DNA from: Gammaproteobacteria bacterium | GTDB lineage: Bacteria > Pseudomonadota > Gammaproteobacteria > Nevskiales > Nevskiaceae | Direction of reading: 5' to 3' | Assembly: GCA_022599775.1 (NCBI GenBank) | Contig: JAHZLQ010000046.1 | Coordinates: 1 to 64,000 of the forward strand | Length of the DNA: 64,000 nt | Part shown: positions 52,702 through 62,138 of the stretch, piece by piece | How positions within the stretch are numbered: position 1 is the stretch's first letter | How the letters are laid out: each line of letters starts with the position of its first letter | The notes under the pieces: generated by a model | Databases searched by the model: none | Seen by the model: only the letters and a program-made list of their open reading frames with translations | Told to the model about the DNA's origin: nothing | Program-made: the position numbers and the translations under genes

Positions 52702-53907
52702 ATGGCCCATGCTTACATTTGCGATGCAGTGCGCACCCCCATCGGCCGCTACAACGGCATTCTCGCCGGGGTGCGCCCCGACGATCTGGGCGCACTGCCG
52801 ATGCAAGCCCTGCTCGCACGCAATCCGCGGCTCGATGCGGCCGCGATCGAGGAAGTGTTCTACGGCTGCGCCAACCAATCGGGCGAGGACAATCGCAACG
52901 TCGCGCGCATGAGCCTGCTGCTCGCTGGCCTGCCGCACTCGGTGCCGGGCATCACGCTCAATCGTCTTTGCGCTTCGGGCCTCGACGTCGTCGGCTCTGC
53001 CGCGCGCGCGATTCGTCTTGGCGAGATGGGCCTTGCCATCGCGGGCGGCGTCGAGTCGATGACGCGCGCTCCGCTCGTGATCGGCAAGGCCGGTTCGGCC
53101 TTCAGCCGCTCGCAGACGCTGGAGGATTCGACGATGGGATGGCGGTTCATCAATCCCAAGCTGCGTGAGCTCTACGGCGTCGAGACGATGCCGCAAACCG
53201 GTGAGAACGTCGCCAATGATTACCGCATCTCGCGTGAAGATCAGGATGCATTCGCACTGCGCAGCCAACAGCGCGCAGCCATGGCGCAGGCCAGCGGATT
53301 TCATGCAGCGGAGATCATCGCGGTGTCCACGCCGGGCACGCGACGCGGCGAAACGGTGGAAGTGCGCAAGGACGAACATCCGCGTGGCGATACCACACTC
53401 GAAGCGCTCGCCAGACTCAAAGCGTTGTTCCCGCAAGGTACGGTCACAGCCGGCAACGCTTCCGGCATCAACGATGGCGCCGCGGCACTGATCATCGCCA
53501 GCGAAGAGGCCGCCAAGCGCTACGGCCTGACACCCCGTGCGCGAATCCTCGGCATGGCCTCGGCCGGCGTGGAGCCACGGGTGATGGGCATCGGCCCGGT
53601 TCCGGCAACGCGGAAGCTCATGGCACAGCTGGGACTCGAGATCACTGATTTCGACGCCATCGAACTCAACGAGGCGTTCGCGAGCCAATCGCTCGCGGTG
53701 CTGCGCGGTTTGGGCCTACCCGACGATGCGCCGCAGGTGAACGCCAACGGCGGCGCCATCGCGCTAGGCCATCCGCTCGGCATGAGTGGCGCGCGGATGG
53801 TCCTGACGCTTACGCATCAGCTCGAAAAGATCGGCGGCAAGCGTGGTTTGGCGACGTTGTGTGTCGGCGTGGGCATGGGGCTGTCACTCGCGATCGAGCG
53901 GGAATGA
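52702..53907 (+). CDS. pcaF: 3-oxoadipyl-CoA thiolase
   Basis: Thiolase of 401 residues that cleaves 3-oxoadipyl-CoA to succinyl-CoA and acetyl-CoA. The active-site Cys lies in [12 protein letters not shown], the His in [17 protein letters not shown] and the second Cys in [27 protein letters not shown] near residue 50 is characteristic of PcaF/PaaJ. The start at 52702 is eight bases after the pcaJ stop. The ORF beginning at 52513 runs over pcaJ in another frame and is not used. Nothing is seen in 53908-54130 except intergenic sequence. Confidence 0.93.
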   Translation: MAHAYICDAVRTPIGRYNGILAGVRPDDLGALPMQALLARNPRLDAAAIEEVFYGCANQSGEDNRNVARMSLLLAGLPHSVPGITLNRLCASGLDVVGSAARAIRLGEMGLAIAGGVESMTRAPLVIGKAGSAFSRSQTLEDSTMGWRFINPKLRELYGVETMPQTGENVANDYRISREDQDAFALRSQQRAAMAQASGFHAAEIIAVSTPGTRRGETVEVRKDEHPRGDTTLEALARLKALFPQGTVTAGNASGINDGAAALIIASEEAAKRYGLTPRARILGMASAGVEPRVMGIGPVPATRKLMAQLGLEITDFDAIELNEAFASQSLAVLRGLGLPDDAPQVNANGGAIALGHPLGMSGARMVLTLTHQLEKIGGKRGLATLCVGVGMGLSLAIERE

Positions 53908-54251
53908 GCAGCTGGGAAGGACGATCGGCGAGCTCTTGCAATTTTTGATGGGTCGGTCGCCGCGCTTATGAGCGAGTGGCGCTCGTACCACCTCTCCGAG
54001 TGCGCACGTGCCCTGCGGCGTCGCAGCTTCAGTTCAGCAGCTCACGCCCCGCCAGCGCGGGTTTTTCGTAGACAGCCGCCAGAACTACCTTCACAGCTTT
54101 CGCTGGGCTGCGCTCTGATGCGAAGCTAACAGACAGGCCGTCCATCGACTCCGCCGGAGCAGTTGCTGCGGGCCCTGCTGTTCCGTTGTTTGTCGGTCTT
54201 CAGATTGACGATCCGATCTGGGATCGCACGGTCTTCAGCACCAATCGGAAT

Positions 54252-55454
54252 GGTAACCCCCCAATTTTAGCGATCGTCAAAAATGGAGCTATGCGGCGAG
54301 TGCCAACTTCTGCATGGGCGTGATGCCGCAGAGCGCCATGTTCGGGCGCTCGTGGTTGTAAGTCCATAGCCAGCGAGTGGCCATGTCCTGCACCTGTTCG
54401 ATCGTGTCGAACAGGGTCCGGGCCGAGCCACGCATAGCGCACGGTGCGGTTGTAACGCTCGATGTAGGCGTTCTGCTGCGGCCTGCCGGGCTGGATGTAT
54501 TCCAAACTAATGCTCCGATTCTGTGCCCAAGCCTGTAGTGCGCCGCTGATGTATTCGGGGCCGTTATCACAGCGGATCGCCTTGGGCGCGCCGCGCCATT
54601 CGATGATCTGCTCCAGCGCCCGGATCACTTGGGCTGAAGGCAGCGGCAGATCGATCTCGATGGCCAGACCTTCGCGGTTGAAATCACCAAGGACGTTGAA
54701 CAACCGGAAGCTGCGGCCGTCACCGAGCTGGTCGTGCATGAAAGCCATTGACCAAACTTGGTTGATCGTCGCGGGTACGGCCAGCGGTTCTGGCTTCTCC
54801 CGGACCATTCGCTTCCTCGGTTTGATCCGCAGGGTCAATTCCAGCTCCCGGTAGATTCGGTACACCCGCTTGTGGTTCCAGCCGAACGTCTTCACGTGGC
54901 GGAGGTGCAGAAAGCACAGGCCAAAACCCCAATCGCGATAGGTCGTGGTCAACCGCACCAGCCAGTCAGCGATCCGGGCGTTCTCCTCGCGGGCCTTGGC
55001 CTGGTAGCGATAGCAGGTCTGGCTGACCTCGAAGGTCAGGCAGGCGTGCCAGATACTCGTTCGCCCATCTTCAACCGCCCAGCGGGCCATCCCCCGACGT
55101 TGAGATCGCCTCGCCATTTTTTTTGCCATGGCTTCCTTCAATAGATCGAGATCGGCGCTGAGCTGAGACTCGGCGTACATCTCCTTCAGGCGCCGGTTCT
55201 CGTCCTTAAGCTCTTTGAGCTGGGACATCAGAGACGGGGCCATGCCGCCGAACCGGCTGCGCCATTTGTAGAACGTCGCTGAACTGATGCCGTGCTCTCG
55301 GCACAGCTCCGGGACGGGTGTGCCGACTTCGGCTTGCTTGAGCACGGCAATGATCTGGCTGTCACTGAATCGGGATGCCTTCACGGAAATCTCCTCGGGA
55401 AAGGTTACGAGAAAATTCCACTTCTGACGTCAACTAATCTGTGAGGGGATTACC
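54252..55454 (-). mobile_element. IS3-family insertion sequence (about 1.2 kb) with 4-bp duplication
   Basis: Bounded by short inverted ends GGTAACCCCC (54252) and, reading inward from the right, GGTAATCCCC (55454). The 4-bp GAAT is repeated on both sides (54248-54251 and 55455-55458), a fit for IS3-family target duplication. It sits inside an older IS5-type transposase gene. Transposase lies on the minus strand. Confidence 0.8.
54289..55384 (-). pseudogene. IS3-family transposase OrfAB, inactivated
   Basis: Starts MKASRFSDSQIIAVLKQAEV (OrfA helix-turn-helix), then the OrfB core. At the OrfA/OrfB join (AAAAAAAA near 55115-55122) the frames run straight through with no slip needed. In the DDE core the first Asp position is Ala (VWSMAFMHD, where relatives have SMDFMHD); the second Asp (CDNGPEY) and Glu (NAYIERYN) are present. 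One extra base near 54416 shifts the end: the native tail TLFDTIEQVQDMATRWLW and NMALCGITPMQKLALAA is in another frame ending at 54289. Two lesions make it inactive. Confidence 0.82.
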
Positions 55455-56037
55455 GAATCGCCTGCTGGATACCGACATGGCTCGGGTCTTGTTCCGACGC
55501 GTGCTGTATCTGGCCGAATGGCAGGGATGGGTCTCCGACGAGCATTTCAGCGTCGATGGTTCGATGATCGAACCGTGGGTGAGTCGCAAGCGCTTCGTGC
55601 GCAAGGATGATGATGGCGCCGGTCGGCCTGGCAGGCGTAATCCTACAGCGGACTTCAAGAGCGAGACGCGCAACAGCAAGACACACCGAAGCCAAGCTGC
55701 GTTATTTGACGCATGCCTTGGCCGGGAATCGAAACGGCTTGGTCGTGGATGTGGAAACGACCCAGGCCAATGGCCGTGCCGAGTGGTTCGCGGCCGAGCG
55801 TATGATCGCCCGTAGCATCCAAAAGCCCGGCGCCAGCCTTGCCGACGATAAAGTTGATGACGTGCCGGAATTCGTGCAAATGCTCAAGTGCCGCGGGTTC
55901 AGGGACATAGGCTGCGACGGACTTCCGGCGTCAAAATCATCGGAAGATGGAAAATTCACGAAGGGTGAGGGTGTTTTTCGCCAGCCTGTTAGGCTCACTT
56001 CCCAGGTGCAACACTTCACTAAAGGTAGAGCGTTGCG

Positions 56038-56320
56038 GTGGGAACGAAATACCAGTACCTGAGCCGTGAAGAGTGAGCTGTGATCATGATCGAACTGCAA
56101 CCGGGCGGCAGTGCGTACGGCGCTACGAAATCCGCGAAGGCCTACGGGCAGCGCCGTCGCCGCAGCGTGCGTTGCCGCAAGCTCGCCGAAGGCGCGGCCT
56201 TGTTCGAGCACGTCCACAACCTGCTGCAATACTGGCGCTGGTCGCCCGAGCAGATCGCCCGCAGATCGGCGCGCATGCATGGAAATGAACCGGAGTGGCG
56301 CATCCGCCACGAAACTGCAG
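56038..56320 (+). pseudogene. IS30-family transposase remnant
   Basis: From a GTG at 56038: GTKYQYLSREE, then an in-frame TGA where relatives have Arg, then AVIMIELQPGG, a jump of about 25 residues, and SAYGATKSAKAYGQRRRR, VRCRKLAEGAALFEHVHNLL and WSPEQIARRS...RIRHETA. This matches the N-terminal DNA-binding half of IS30 transposases with an internal deletion. The DDE core is missing. The interval 55921-56037 has no gene I can name. Confidence 0.72.
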
Positions 56321-56427
56321 TTTCGGATCCCGTACGCATCGGGGACGACCATTCGCGCCCCTCTGGATTGGACTTTGCCTCGTCGCGCATTGAACTTTGA
56401 TGGCATACCGCTGTAGAACACTGCGCC

Positions 56428-57906
56428 ATGATGAATGTATCGGTTGCACGCTGTCGCATCGGCGCCGCTGTTCTCGCTCTCGTTTGTGTGATGACTCCAG
56501 TATCGCAGGCCCTCGCGGCCTGGGATTCGATGCGTGCGCTGGAGCTGCGCCGCGGCGCCGAGGTCACCGCGATCGCGGTCGATCTGGACAACGGCAAGGT
56601 GATCCAGTCGCTGTCACCGGCGCTGCGGCTGACGCCGGCCTCGCTGACCAAGCTGGTGCTGGCGGCCGCCGCGCTCGACACCTGGCCGGCGGACAAGACC
56701 TTCGCCACGCGCATACTGGCGAACGGTACGATCTCCGACGGCAGCCTCGCCGGTGATCTGATGGTCGTCGGTGAGGGCGATTCCACGTTCGACCATCAGT
56801 CCTTGTGGTTTCTGGCCGCGCAGGTCAAGCAGGCCGGGATCACCACGGTGGACGGTGATCTGCTGATCAACCCGCTGCCGTTCGGTCCGCTGGCCTGCGA
56901 AACCAAGGATCGCTGCGAAGGCATGGTGCGCACGCACACCTCATACGACGCCCTGCCCTCGGCCTTTGGCGTGGACTACGGAAGCTGGTGCCTGGACATC
57001 AAGCCCACGCTGCCGGGCGCTTTGGCCCAGGTCTTCAGTTGCGCCGGGGTGGCCTTGCCGATCCCGCTGAGCGGCACGGTCAACACCGCCACGCCGCTGG
57101 ACGGCGGCCTGTGGCTGGATCGCGTCACGCTGCCGGACGGCGACAGCCTCAGCATGGGCGGCGGCGTCGCCTCCGGCGCGCCGATACGGTTGTACCGGTC
57201 GATGGGCGACCCGGCACTGGGCGGCGGCCTGTTGCTGCGCCAGGTGCTGGCCAGCCTGGGTGTGAAGGTGCGCGGCAATGTCGTGGTGGAGGCGAAGCCG
57301 ATGCCGGGCGACGCGGCCGTGATCGCCGAAATGCAGGGCATGCCCCTGCGTGAGCAGATTCAGCGCCTGTTGCGCTACTCGAACAACTACATCACCGACG
57401 TGTTGACCCTGAATATCGCCGCCGAGCAAGTGCCCGAACCGGTGACGAGTCTGGCCGGGGCTTCGCGCAAGCTTTCCGAGCTGGTGCAGCGCGCCCTGCT
57501 GGCCGCGAACCATCCGGATGCGGGACCGCCGACGCTGCTCAGCGGCAGCGGTCTGACGCCGGAGAACCGGCTGTCCGCGCAGGATTTGGTTGCGGTGCTC
57601 GAGTACGAGTACCGGCGCACCGAAACCTTTCCGGTGTACTACGCCGGCCTGGTGGTGCCTGGTCAGGCGCCGCATGGCTATCTCAAGCGCGGTGACACCG
57701 CCTGGAAGGAGCGTGTGGCGCTCAAGACCGGCACGCTCAGCGAACCGCATTCGGTGTTTGGCACGGCCGGCTATCTGCGCAAGAGCAACGGCGGCTGGAT
57801 TGCCTTCGCGGTGCTGGCCAACGGCGCGCCGCGCAAGCCGGTGCCGATGCGCGAAACCCTGGCGGCGATCCGCAGCGACATCGACCGCCTGCTGGCGCGG
57901 TACTGA
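56428..57906 (+). CDS. dacB: D-alanyl-D-alanine carboxypeptidase/endopeptidase (PBP4)
   Basis: Periplasmic low-molecular-mass penicillin-binding protein of 492 residues trimming peptidoglycan. Signal peptide (cleavage near ALAA) is followed by the SxxK box LTPASLTK (Ser72, Lys75), the SxN box in LLRYSNNYITD and the KTG box VALKTGTLSEPHS near residue 430. The large insert between SxxK and SxN is the class C PBP4 domain. Being directly after IS debris, its native promoter may be lost; no promoter is obvious in the 100 bases upstream. Confidence 0.9.
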   Translation: MMNVSVARCRIGAAVLALVCVMTPVSQALAAWDSMRALELRRGAEVTAIAVDLDNGKVIQSLSPALRLTPASLTKLVLAAAALDTWPADKTFATRILANGTISDGSLAGDLMVVGEGDSTFDHQSLWFLAAQVKQAGITTVDGDLLINPLPFGPLACETKDRCEGMVRTHTSYDALPSAFGVDYGSWCLDIKPTLPGALAQVFSCAGVALPIPLSGTVNTATPLDGGLWLDRVTLPDGDSLSMGGGVASGAPIRLYRSMGDPALGGGLLLRQVLASLGVKVRGNVVVEAKPMPGDAAVIAEMQGMPLREQIQRLLRYSNNYITDVLTLNIAAEQVPEPVTSLAGASRKLSELVQRALLAANHPDAGPPTLLSGSGLTPENRLSAQDLVAVLEYEYRRTETFPVYYAGLVVPGQAPHGYLKRGDTAWKERVALKTGTLSEPHSVFGTAGYLRKSNGGWIAFAVLANGAPRKPVPMRETLAAIRSDIDRLLARY

Positions 57907-57917
57907 GCCCTAAGCGC

Positions 57918-59678
57918 CTAGTCCGGCAATTCGAACACCAGCAGGCCGTTGCCGGGGCCGGACTGGTATTCGTTGCTGCCGCCGAAGGTGTCGTAGCCGG
58001 AGTTGACCAGCAGCATGTCGCCGGCCGGCACCGCGCCCACCGAATCGATGGTGCCGCCGTGGCTTGCGACACCGTTTACATCCACGAACTCCTGCGCCGT
58101 GTCGTATCGCCACAGCTCCTTGCCGTTGGCGGTATCGAAGGCGCGCAGTTCGCCGTCCAGGGCGCCCGCAAACAGCACATCCTTGCTCAGGGACAGCGCC
58201 GCCGAGTAGATCGAGTCGTAGTCGGTGTCCTGATAGCGATGCTGCGGGCGGATCTGCCACTCCACGGCCCCGGTCAGCAGGTCCAGCGCGTACAGACCCG
58301 GGGTCGCGCCCTCCACAGGAAGCACATCGGCGCTCGTCAGTATCGCCACGGCCAGCCCCGAGGTCTTGTCGACGTGCACATCGGACACGCCGACATAGAC
58401 CCGCTCGTCATCGGCCGCCATGCCCCAGTGGATGCCGCCCAGAGTTCCGCCCTGCCCGAGTTTGCGTGACCAGTTGAGCGCGCCGTTGTCGGCGTCCAGG
58501 GAATACACCACCCCATTCTTGGCGCCGGCCAGGACCGCGTCCGAGCCATTCGACTGGTGCACCAGGATCGGCGGTGCACCGATGTCGAAGTCGCCACCGG
58601 CCGGTTTCACGCAGGCGCTGTTGAGCAAGGGTGGCAGCTCGCAGGCGGCGTTCCAGGCGTCATCGGAACTGGACTGGAACACCCAGCGGGTTTCACCGCT
58701 GTCCATGTCCAACGCCACGATCGCATCGGCATTGGGGGTGATCGGCGGCGTCAGGTTCTGGCCGGTGCCCACGTAGACCAGATTGCGCGCGGCATCGATC
58801 GCCGGCGTGCCCCAGATGCTCATGCCGTTCGGCCCGAGCTTGCCGGTCGAGGCTTGGTAGCTCGCCTCGGGTGCCGTGTGATAGGTCCACAGGCTTTCGC
58901 CGGTGTAAGGGTCCAGCGCCTGCAGCATGCCGTGGCTGGTGCAGCACAGCGTCAGGTCCAGTGCCACGGACACCACTTCTTTGCTCGCCACCGGTACGAA
59001 CAGCTTGCCATCATGGAACTGCGCGCCGCCGGTGATCCAATGATGCGATTTTTCGGTGCCGAGAAAGCGTGACCAGCGCAGCTCGCCGCTCACGGCATCC
59101 ACTGCATAGAAGTTGCCGTAAAAGTCGCCGGCCAGCACCAGCGCGGGCTGTCCGGGTTCATTGAGCAGATAGATCGCCGCCGAGCGCACCGCGTTGCCGC
59201 CGACCAGGGCCGCGCGATAGCGTTGTGGAATGCGATGCGCCCAGTAGACACAGCCGGATTTGCGATTCATTGCGATCAGGTCGCGCCCGGACGAAAAGAA
59301 GATCGCCTGCGTGGTCACCGCCGGCGCACCGCGTTTCCAGGTGTAGCCCTGCGCCGCGTGCGCGAAGCGCAGGCGCAGTTGCGCGACGTTGGAGGCATCG
59401 ATGGCCGAGTCATTGCGTCGGTGATTGGCCGGGCCGAAAGCGAAGCCATTCGACAGGATCGCTGCGTTGCGATCGACAGTTCCGGTGCAGGTCGGTTCGA
59501 CGCTCGCCACATCGGGATCGGAATCCGGCGTTTCCGCGGATCCGGCCGGCGCTTCGGCCGCCGGTGGCGAAGCTGCCGCATCATCACTGTTCGATGAGCT
59601 GCACGCGCCCAACAGCAAGCCCAACGCAAGGCACAAGCTCCAACCGCTCCCGCGAGCAACGGGCACAGGGTTGTTCAT
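57918..59678 (-). CDS. PQQ-like beta-propeller lipoprotein (quinoprotein dehydrogenase-like)
   Basis: Lipoprotein of 586 residues. The lipobox LLGAC is followed by a Ser/Ala/Pro-rich linker and then a beta-propeller with many Trp-docking repeats such as GCVYWAHRI, GELRWSRF, GALNWSRKL, GAVEWQIRP and GKELWRYD. This is the quinoprotein/BamB-type fold; VYVGTGQNLTPP is like PQQ-alcohol dehydrogenases, but the adjacent-Cys ring and full PQQ site are not confirmed, so it may not bind PQQ. Start at 59678 is chosen at the lipoprotein signal peptide. Confidence 0.8.
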   Translation of the reverse strand: MNNPVPVARGSGWSLCLALGLLLGACSSSNSDDAAASPPAAEAPAGSAETPDSDPDVASVEPTCTGTVDRNAAILSNGFAFGPANHRRNDSAIDASNVAQLRLRFAHAAQGYTWKRGAPAVTTQAIFFSSGRDLIAMNRKSGCVYWAHRIPQRYRAALVGGNAVRSAAIYLLNEPGQPALVLAGDFYGNFYAVDAVSGELRWSRFLGTEKSHHWITGGAQFHDGKLFVPVASKEVVSVALDLTLCCTSHGMLQALDPYTGESLWTYHTAPEASYQASTGKLGPNGMSIWGTPAIDAARNLVYVGTGQNLTPPITPNADAIVALDMDSGETRWVFQSSSDDAWNAACELPPLLNSACVKPAGGDFDIGAPPILVHQSNGSDAVLAGAKNGVVYSLDADNGALNWSRKLGQGGTLGGIHWGMAADDERVYVGVSDVHVDKTSGLAVAILTSADVLPVEGATPGLYALDLLTGAVEWQIRPQHRYQDTDYDSIYSAALSLSKDVLFAGALDGELRAFDTANGKELWRYDTAQEFVDVNGVASHGGTIDSVGAVPAGDMLLVNSGYDTFGGSNEYQSGPGNGLLVFELPD

Positions 59679-59785
59679 GAAAGACCATCCTTGGAATTCA
59701 ACGCGAATCGCTTTGCCCCAAGAATATCCACGAGCCGTCTGTCGGCGATACCCTTGAATGACGGCAACCGAGTCGGTTTGCAACA

Positions 59786-61132
59786 TCAGCGGCCGAACCA
59801 ACCGTCAGCACGATCCAGACGCACAGCCGCCGCGGCCAGCACCGCGCCACGAACCGCCATGAACAGCAGAAACGCCGACCACAGTCCGTGGTTGCCGAGC
59901 GGCTGCAGTATCCAGGCCAGCCCCATGAAGGCGCCACTGGCCAGCAGCATCGCGTTGCGCATCTCGGCGGCACGAGTGGCGCCGATGAACAGTCCGTCCA
60001 GCAGATAACTCCACACGGCAACCAACGGCAGCAGCGCGAGATACGGCAAATAGCGATGCGCGACCGTGCGGACTTCGAGCTGATTGGTTTGCAGGTCGAC
60101 GAAGCGGTCGCCGGCGATGGCGAAGCCCAGGGCGTAGACCAGAGCGCCGAGCACCGACCAGCCGCCGGCCACGGTCAGTGCGCGATACAGGGCCGGTTTG
60201 TCGCGCGCACCGATGGCCCGCCCGCTCAATGCCTCCACGGCCTGCGCCAGCCCATCCAGGCCGTTCGCAGTCAACAGCAAGCCATTGAGCAGCAGACTGT
60301 TGGCCGCGACCACGGTATCGCCCAGGCGCGTGCCGAACACGGTCAGCACGAAAAACACGGATTCCAATGCCAGCGTACGGATAAAAATGTCTCGATTGAC
60401 CGACAGCAAGGGGCGCCACAGCGCCCAGCGGCGCAAGGCCGTGGCGGACAGCCGCCCGGGCCAGCGCCGCAGCGTCGTCAGCGCCAGCACCGCCCCCAGC
60501 ACGGCGCCGCTCCATTCACCGATCACCGAGGCCCAGGCCAGCCCGGCGACGCCCCAGCCGAGACCCAGCACGAACCACAGATTGAGGACGATGTTGCCGA
60601 GGTTGGTCGTCAACAGCAGGCACAGCGCGATGCCGGCGCGGTGCAGGCCCAGAAACCAGCCGACCAGGGCGTAGCTGAGCAGCGCGGCTGGCAGACCGAA
60701 CAGCCGGATTTCCAGATAGGTCGAGGCCAGGGCCGCCAGTTCGGCCGAAGGCTGCATCAGGGCCAGCAAGGGGCCGCGCAGCAAGCTGATTCCCGCACCT
60801 AGGACCACCGAAAGCACCAGTGCCAGAAGCAGCGACCGCAGCAGCACGCCGCGGATGGCATCGCCGTCGTTGCGGCCCAGCGCCTGAGCGGTGAAACCGG
60901 TGGCACCCATGCGCAGAAAACCGCAGGCCCAGACCAGAAGCGTGTAGAGACTGGAACCGATGGCCACCGCACCGAGTTGCTCGGAATGCGGCAGGTGTCC
61001 GGCGACGATGCTGTCGACCAGACTGACCAGCGGTACGGCCAGATTGGACGCGATCATCGGCAAGGCCAGCCGCCACACCTGACGGTGGGTGCCGGCGTCA
61101 CGCCAGTATTGGATCAAGCTCGCGCCGCGCAT
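59786..61132 (-). CDS. dinF: MATE-family efflux protein, DinF type
   Basis: Inner-membrane antiporter of 448 residues with 12 hydrophobic segments. Signatures of the DinF branch are LALPMIASNLAVPLVSLVDSIVAGHL, LVWACGFLRMGATGFTAQALG and VNRDIFIRTLALESVFFVLTVFG, with a second-half GLDGLAQAVEALSGRAIG. It would export toxic organic cations using H+ or Na+. No lexA gene is adjacent, unlike E. coli. Confidence 0.87.
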   Translation of the reverse strand: MRGASLIQYWRDAGTHRQVWRLALPMIASNLAVPLVSLVDSIVAGHLPHSEQLGAVAIGSSLYTLLVWACGFLRMGATGFTAQALGRNDGDAIRGVLLRSLLLALVLSVVLGAGISLLRGPLLALMQPSAELAALASTYLEIRLFGLPAALLSYALVGWFLGLHRAGIALCLLLTTNLGNIVLNLWFVLGLGWGVAGLAWASVIGEWSGAVLGAVLALTTLRRWPGRLSATALRRWALWRPLLSVNRDIFIRTLALESVFFVLTVFGTRLGDTVVAANSLLLNGLLLTANGLDGLAQAVEALSGRAIGARDKPALYRALTVAGGWSVLGALVYALGFAIAGDRFVDLQTNQLEVRTVAHRYLPYLALLPLVAVWSYLLDGLFIGATRAAEMRNAMLLASGAFMGLAWILQPLGNHGLWSAFLLFMAVRGAVLAAAAVRLDRADGWFGR

Positions 61133-61214
61133 GGCGCGAACTTAACCGAAAAGTCTCAGCAGAACCTTATGTCCGCGCCCGAGGGGGCGTGGAGTCGGAC
61201 GCAAGGTTTTCAGA

Positions 61215-61493
61215 TCAGCGAGTGGCCTGGGCGGCAAAACCGCTACTGCTCAGCATCTCGATCTGGAAGCGCTGCTTGATCAGCATATTGCGCAGCTCGC
61301 GTGTTTCGAGTTCGAGCTGGCGAATGCGGTCGGTCTGCGTCGCGTCGGTGCCGTACTTGGCCCGCCAGTAGTAGTAGGTCTGCCGTGATATCGAATACTT
61401 CTGGCACAGCGCCACAACGGAGGGAGCTTCCTGCGCGTCCATTTCCTGCAGGATGTTCTGAATCTGCTTCGGGGAAAACTGGTTCTTTTTCAT
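61215..61493 (-). CDS. Orphan IS3-type transposase orfA
   Basis: A 92-residue protein starting MKKNQFSPKQIQNILQEMDA, with a helix-turn-helix SVVALCQKYSISRQTYYYWRAKYG and a leucine-rich coiled end. It matches IS3 OrfA proteins. No orfB follows within 1 kb, so it is a solo remnant or a domesticated DNA-binding protein. A GTG at 61496 precedes the ATG. The stretch 61494-61748 holds no other gene I can see. Confidence 0.75.
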   Translation of the reverse strand: MKKNQFSPKQIQNILQEMDAQEAPSVVALCQKYSISRQTYYYWRAKYGTDATQTDRIRQLELETRELRNMLIKQRFQIEMLSSSGFAAQATR

Positions 61494-61748
61494 CACGGTT
61501 CCACGGCTTTGAACAGATTGGCATTCGGCAATCGCTGCCTGAGCGACCTGAAGCCAAGCTTCCCCGGATTCAGATCTCAGATTCGTTAGTCAATATCATT
61601 TGGGAATGGTTCCAGTGTCATGCCGAATTTTGCGCTCAAAGCCTCGCACAACAAGACAAACTGCTTTCGAAGATGGCACTCATAGCCAAGCAAGCAGCAT
61701 CTGCGCGATATTCTCGATCCTGCGTACGCGGCAGGAGGCCGGGCCGGC

Positions 61749-62132
61749 ATGAGCAAAACCGTTACTTACGAACGCGCGCTGGAGTGTGCGCAACGACTTC
61801 GCCCGGCCGGGTGTGTCGAGGTGCGCCGATTCTTTGGTGGCCACGGTCTGTACTGCGAGGGCGTGCAGTTCGGCATGGTGATGAAGGGCAGCCTATACCT
61901 GCGCGTCGATGACGACTCGCGGTCGGACTACGAGCGATACGGTGCCCAGCCGTTCGGCTATTCCACCCGCACCAAGGCCGTTACGGTCACCGGCTACTAC
62001 ACGGTGCCGGACGAGATTTTCGAGGATGACGAGCGGCTCGGCCTCTGGGCGGCGCGGGCGCTACATGCTGCCCACAACAAGTCCAAGTCCAAGTCCAGGA
62101 CGCGCCGCTCGAGAGGCGCGACGGACGCCTGA
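61749..62132 (+). CDS. TfoX N-terminal-domain protein
   Basis: Protein of 127 residues with the TfoX-N fold: VEVRRFFGGHGLYCEGVQFGMVMKGSLYLRVDD and a Tyr-rich GYYTVPDEIFED near residue 90. TfoX/Sxy proteins aid competence, but this stand-alone N-domain group lacks the C-domain and has no defined role. A Lys/Arg-rich tail (KSKSKSRTRRSRG) ends it. Convergent with the SMC-like gene by six bases. Confidence 0.82.
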   Translation: MSKTVTYERALECAQRLRPAGCVEVRRFFGGHGLYCEGVQFGMVMKGSLYLRVDDDSRSDYERYGAQPFGYSTRTKAVTVTGYYTVPDEIFEDDERLGLWAARALHAAHNKSKSKSRTRRSRGATDA

Positions 62133-62138
62133 AGCCGG

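Larger units (their letters stand above)
54131..55920 (+). mobile_element. Decayed IS5-family transposase, split by an IS3-type element
   Basis: Left part 54131-54251 reads, in shifting frames, RPSI, PPEQLLRALLF and VGLQIDDPIWDRTVFSTNRN. Right part 55455-55920 continues NRLLDTDMARVLFRRVLYLA and EHFSVDGSMIEPWVSRKRF (first catalytic Asp), then shifts frame near 55683 to AKLRYLTHALAGNRNGLVVD and ADDKVDDVPEF. Removing the inner element and one GAAT copy restores a continuous FSTNRNRLLDTD reading. Internal deletion and frameshifts leave it dead. IR ends are not resolved. Confidence 0.72.
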
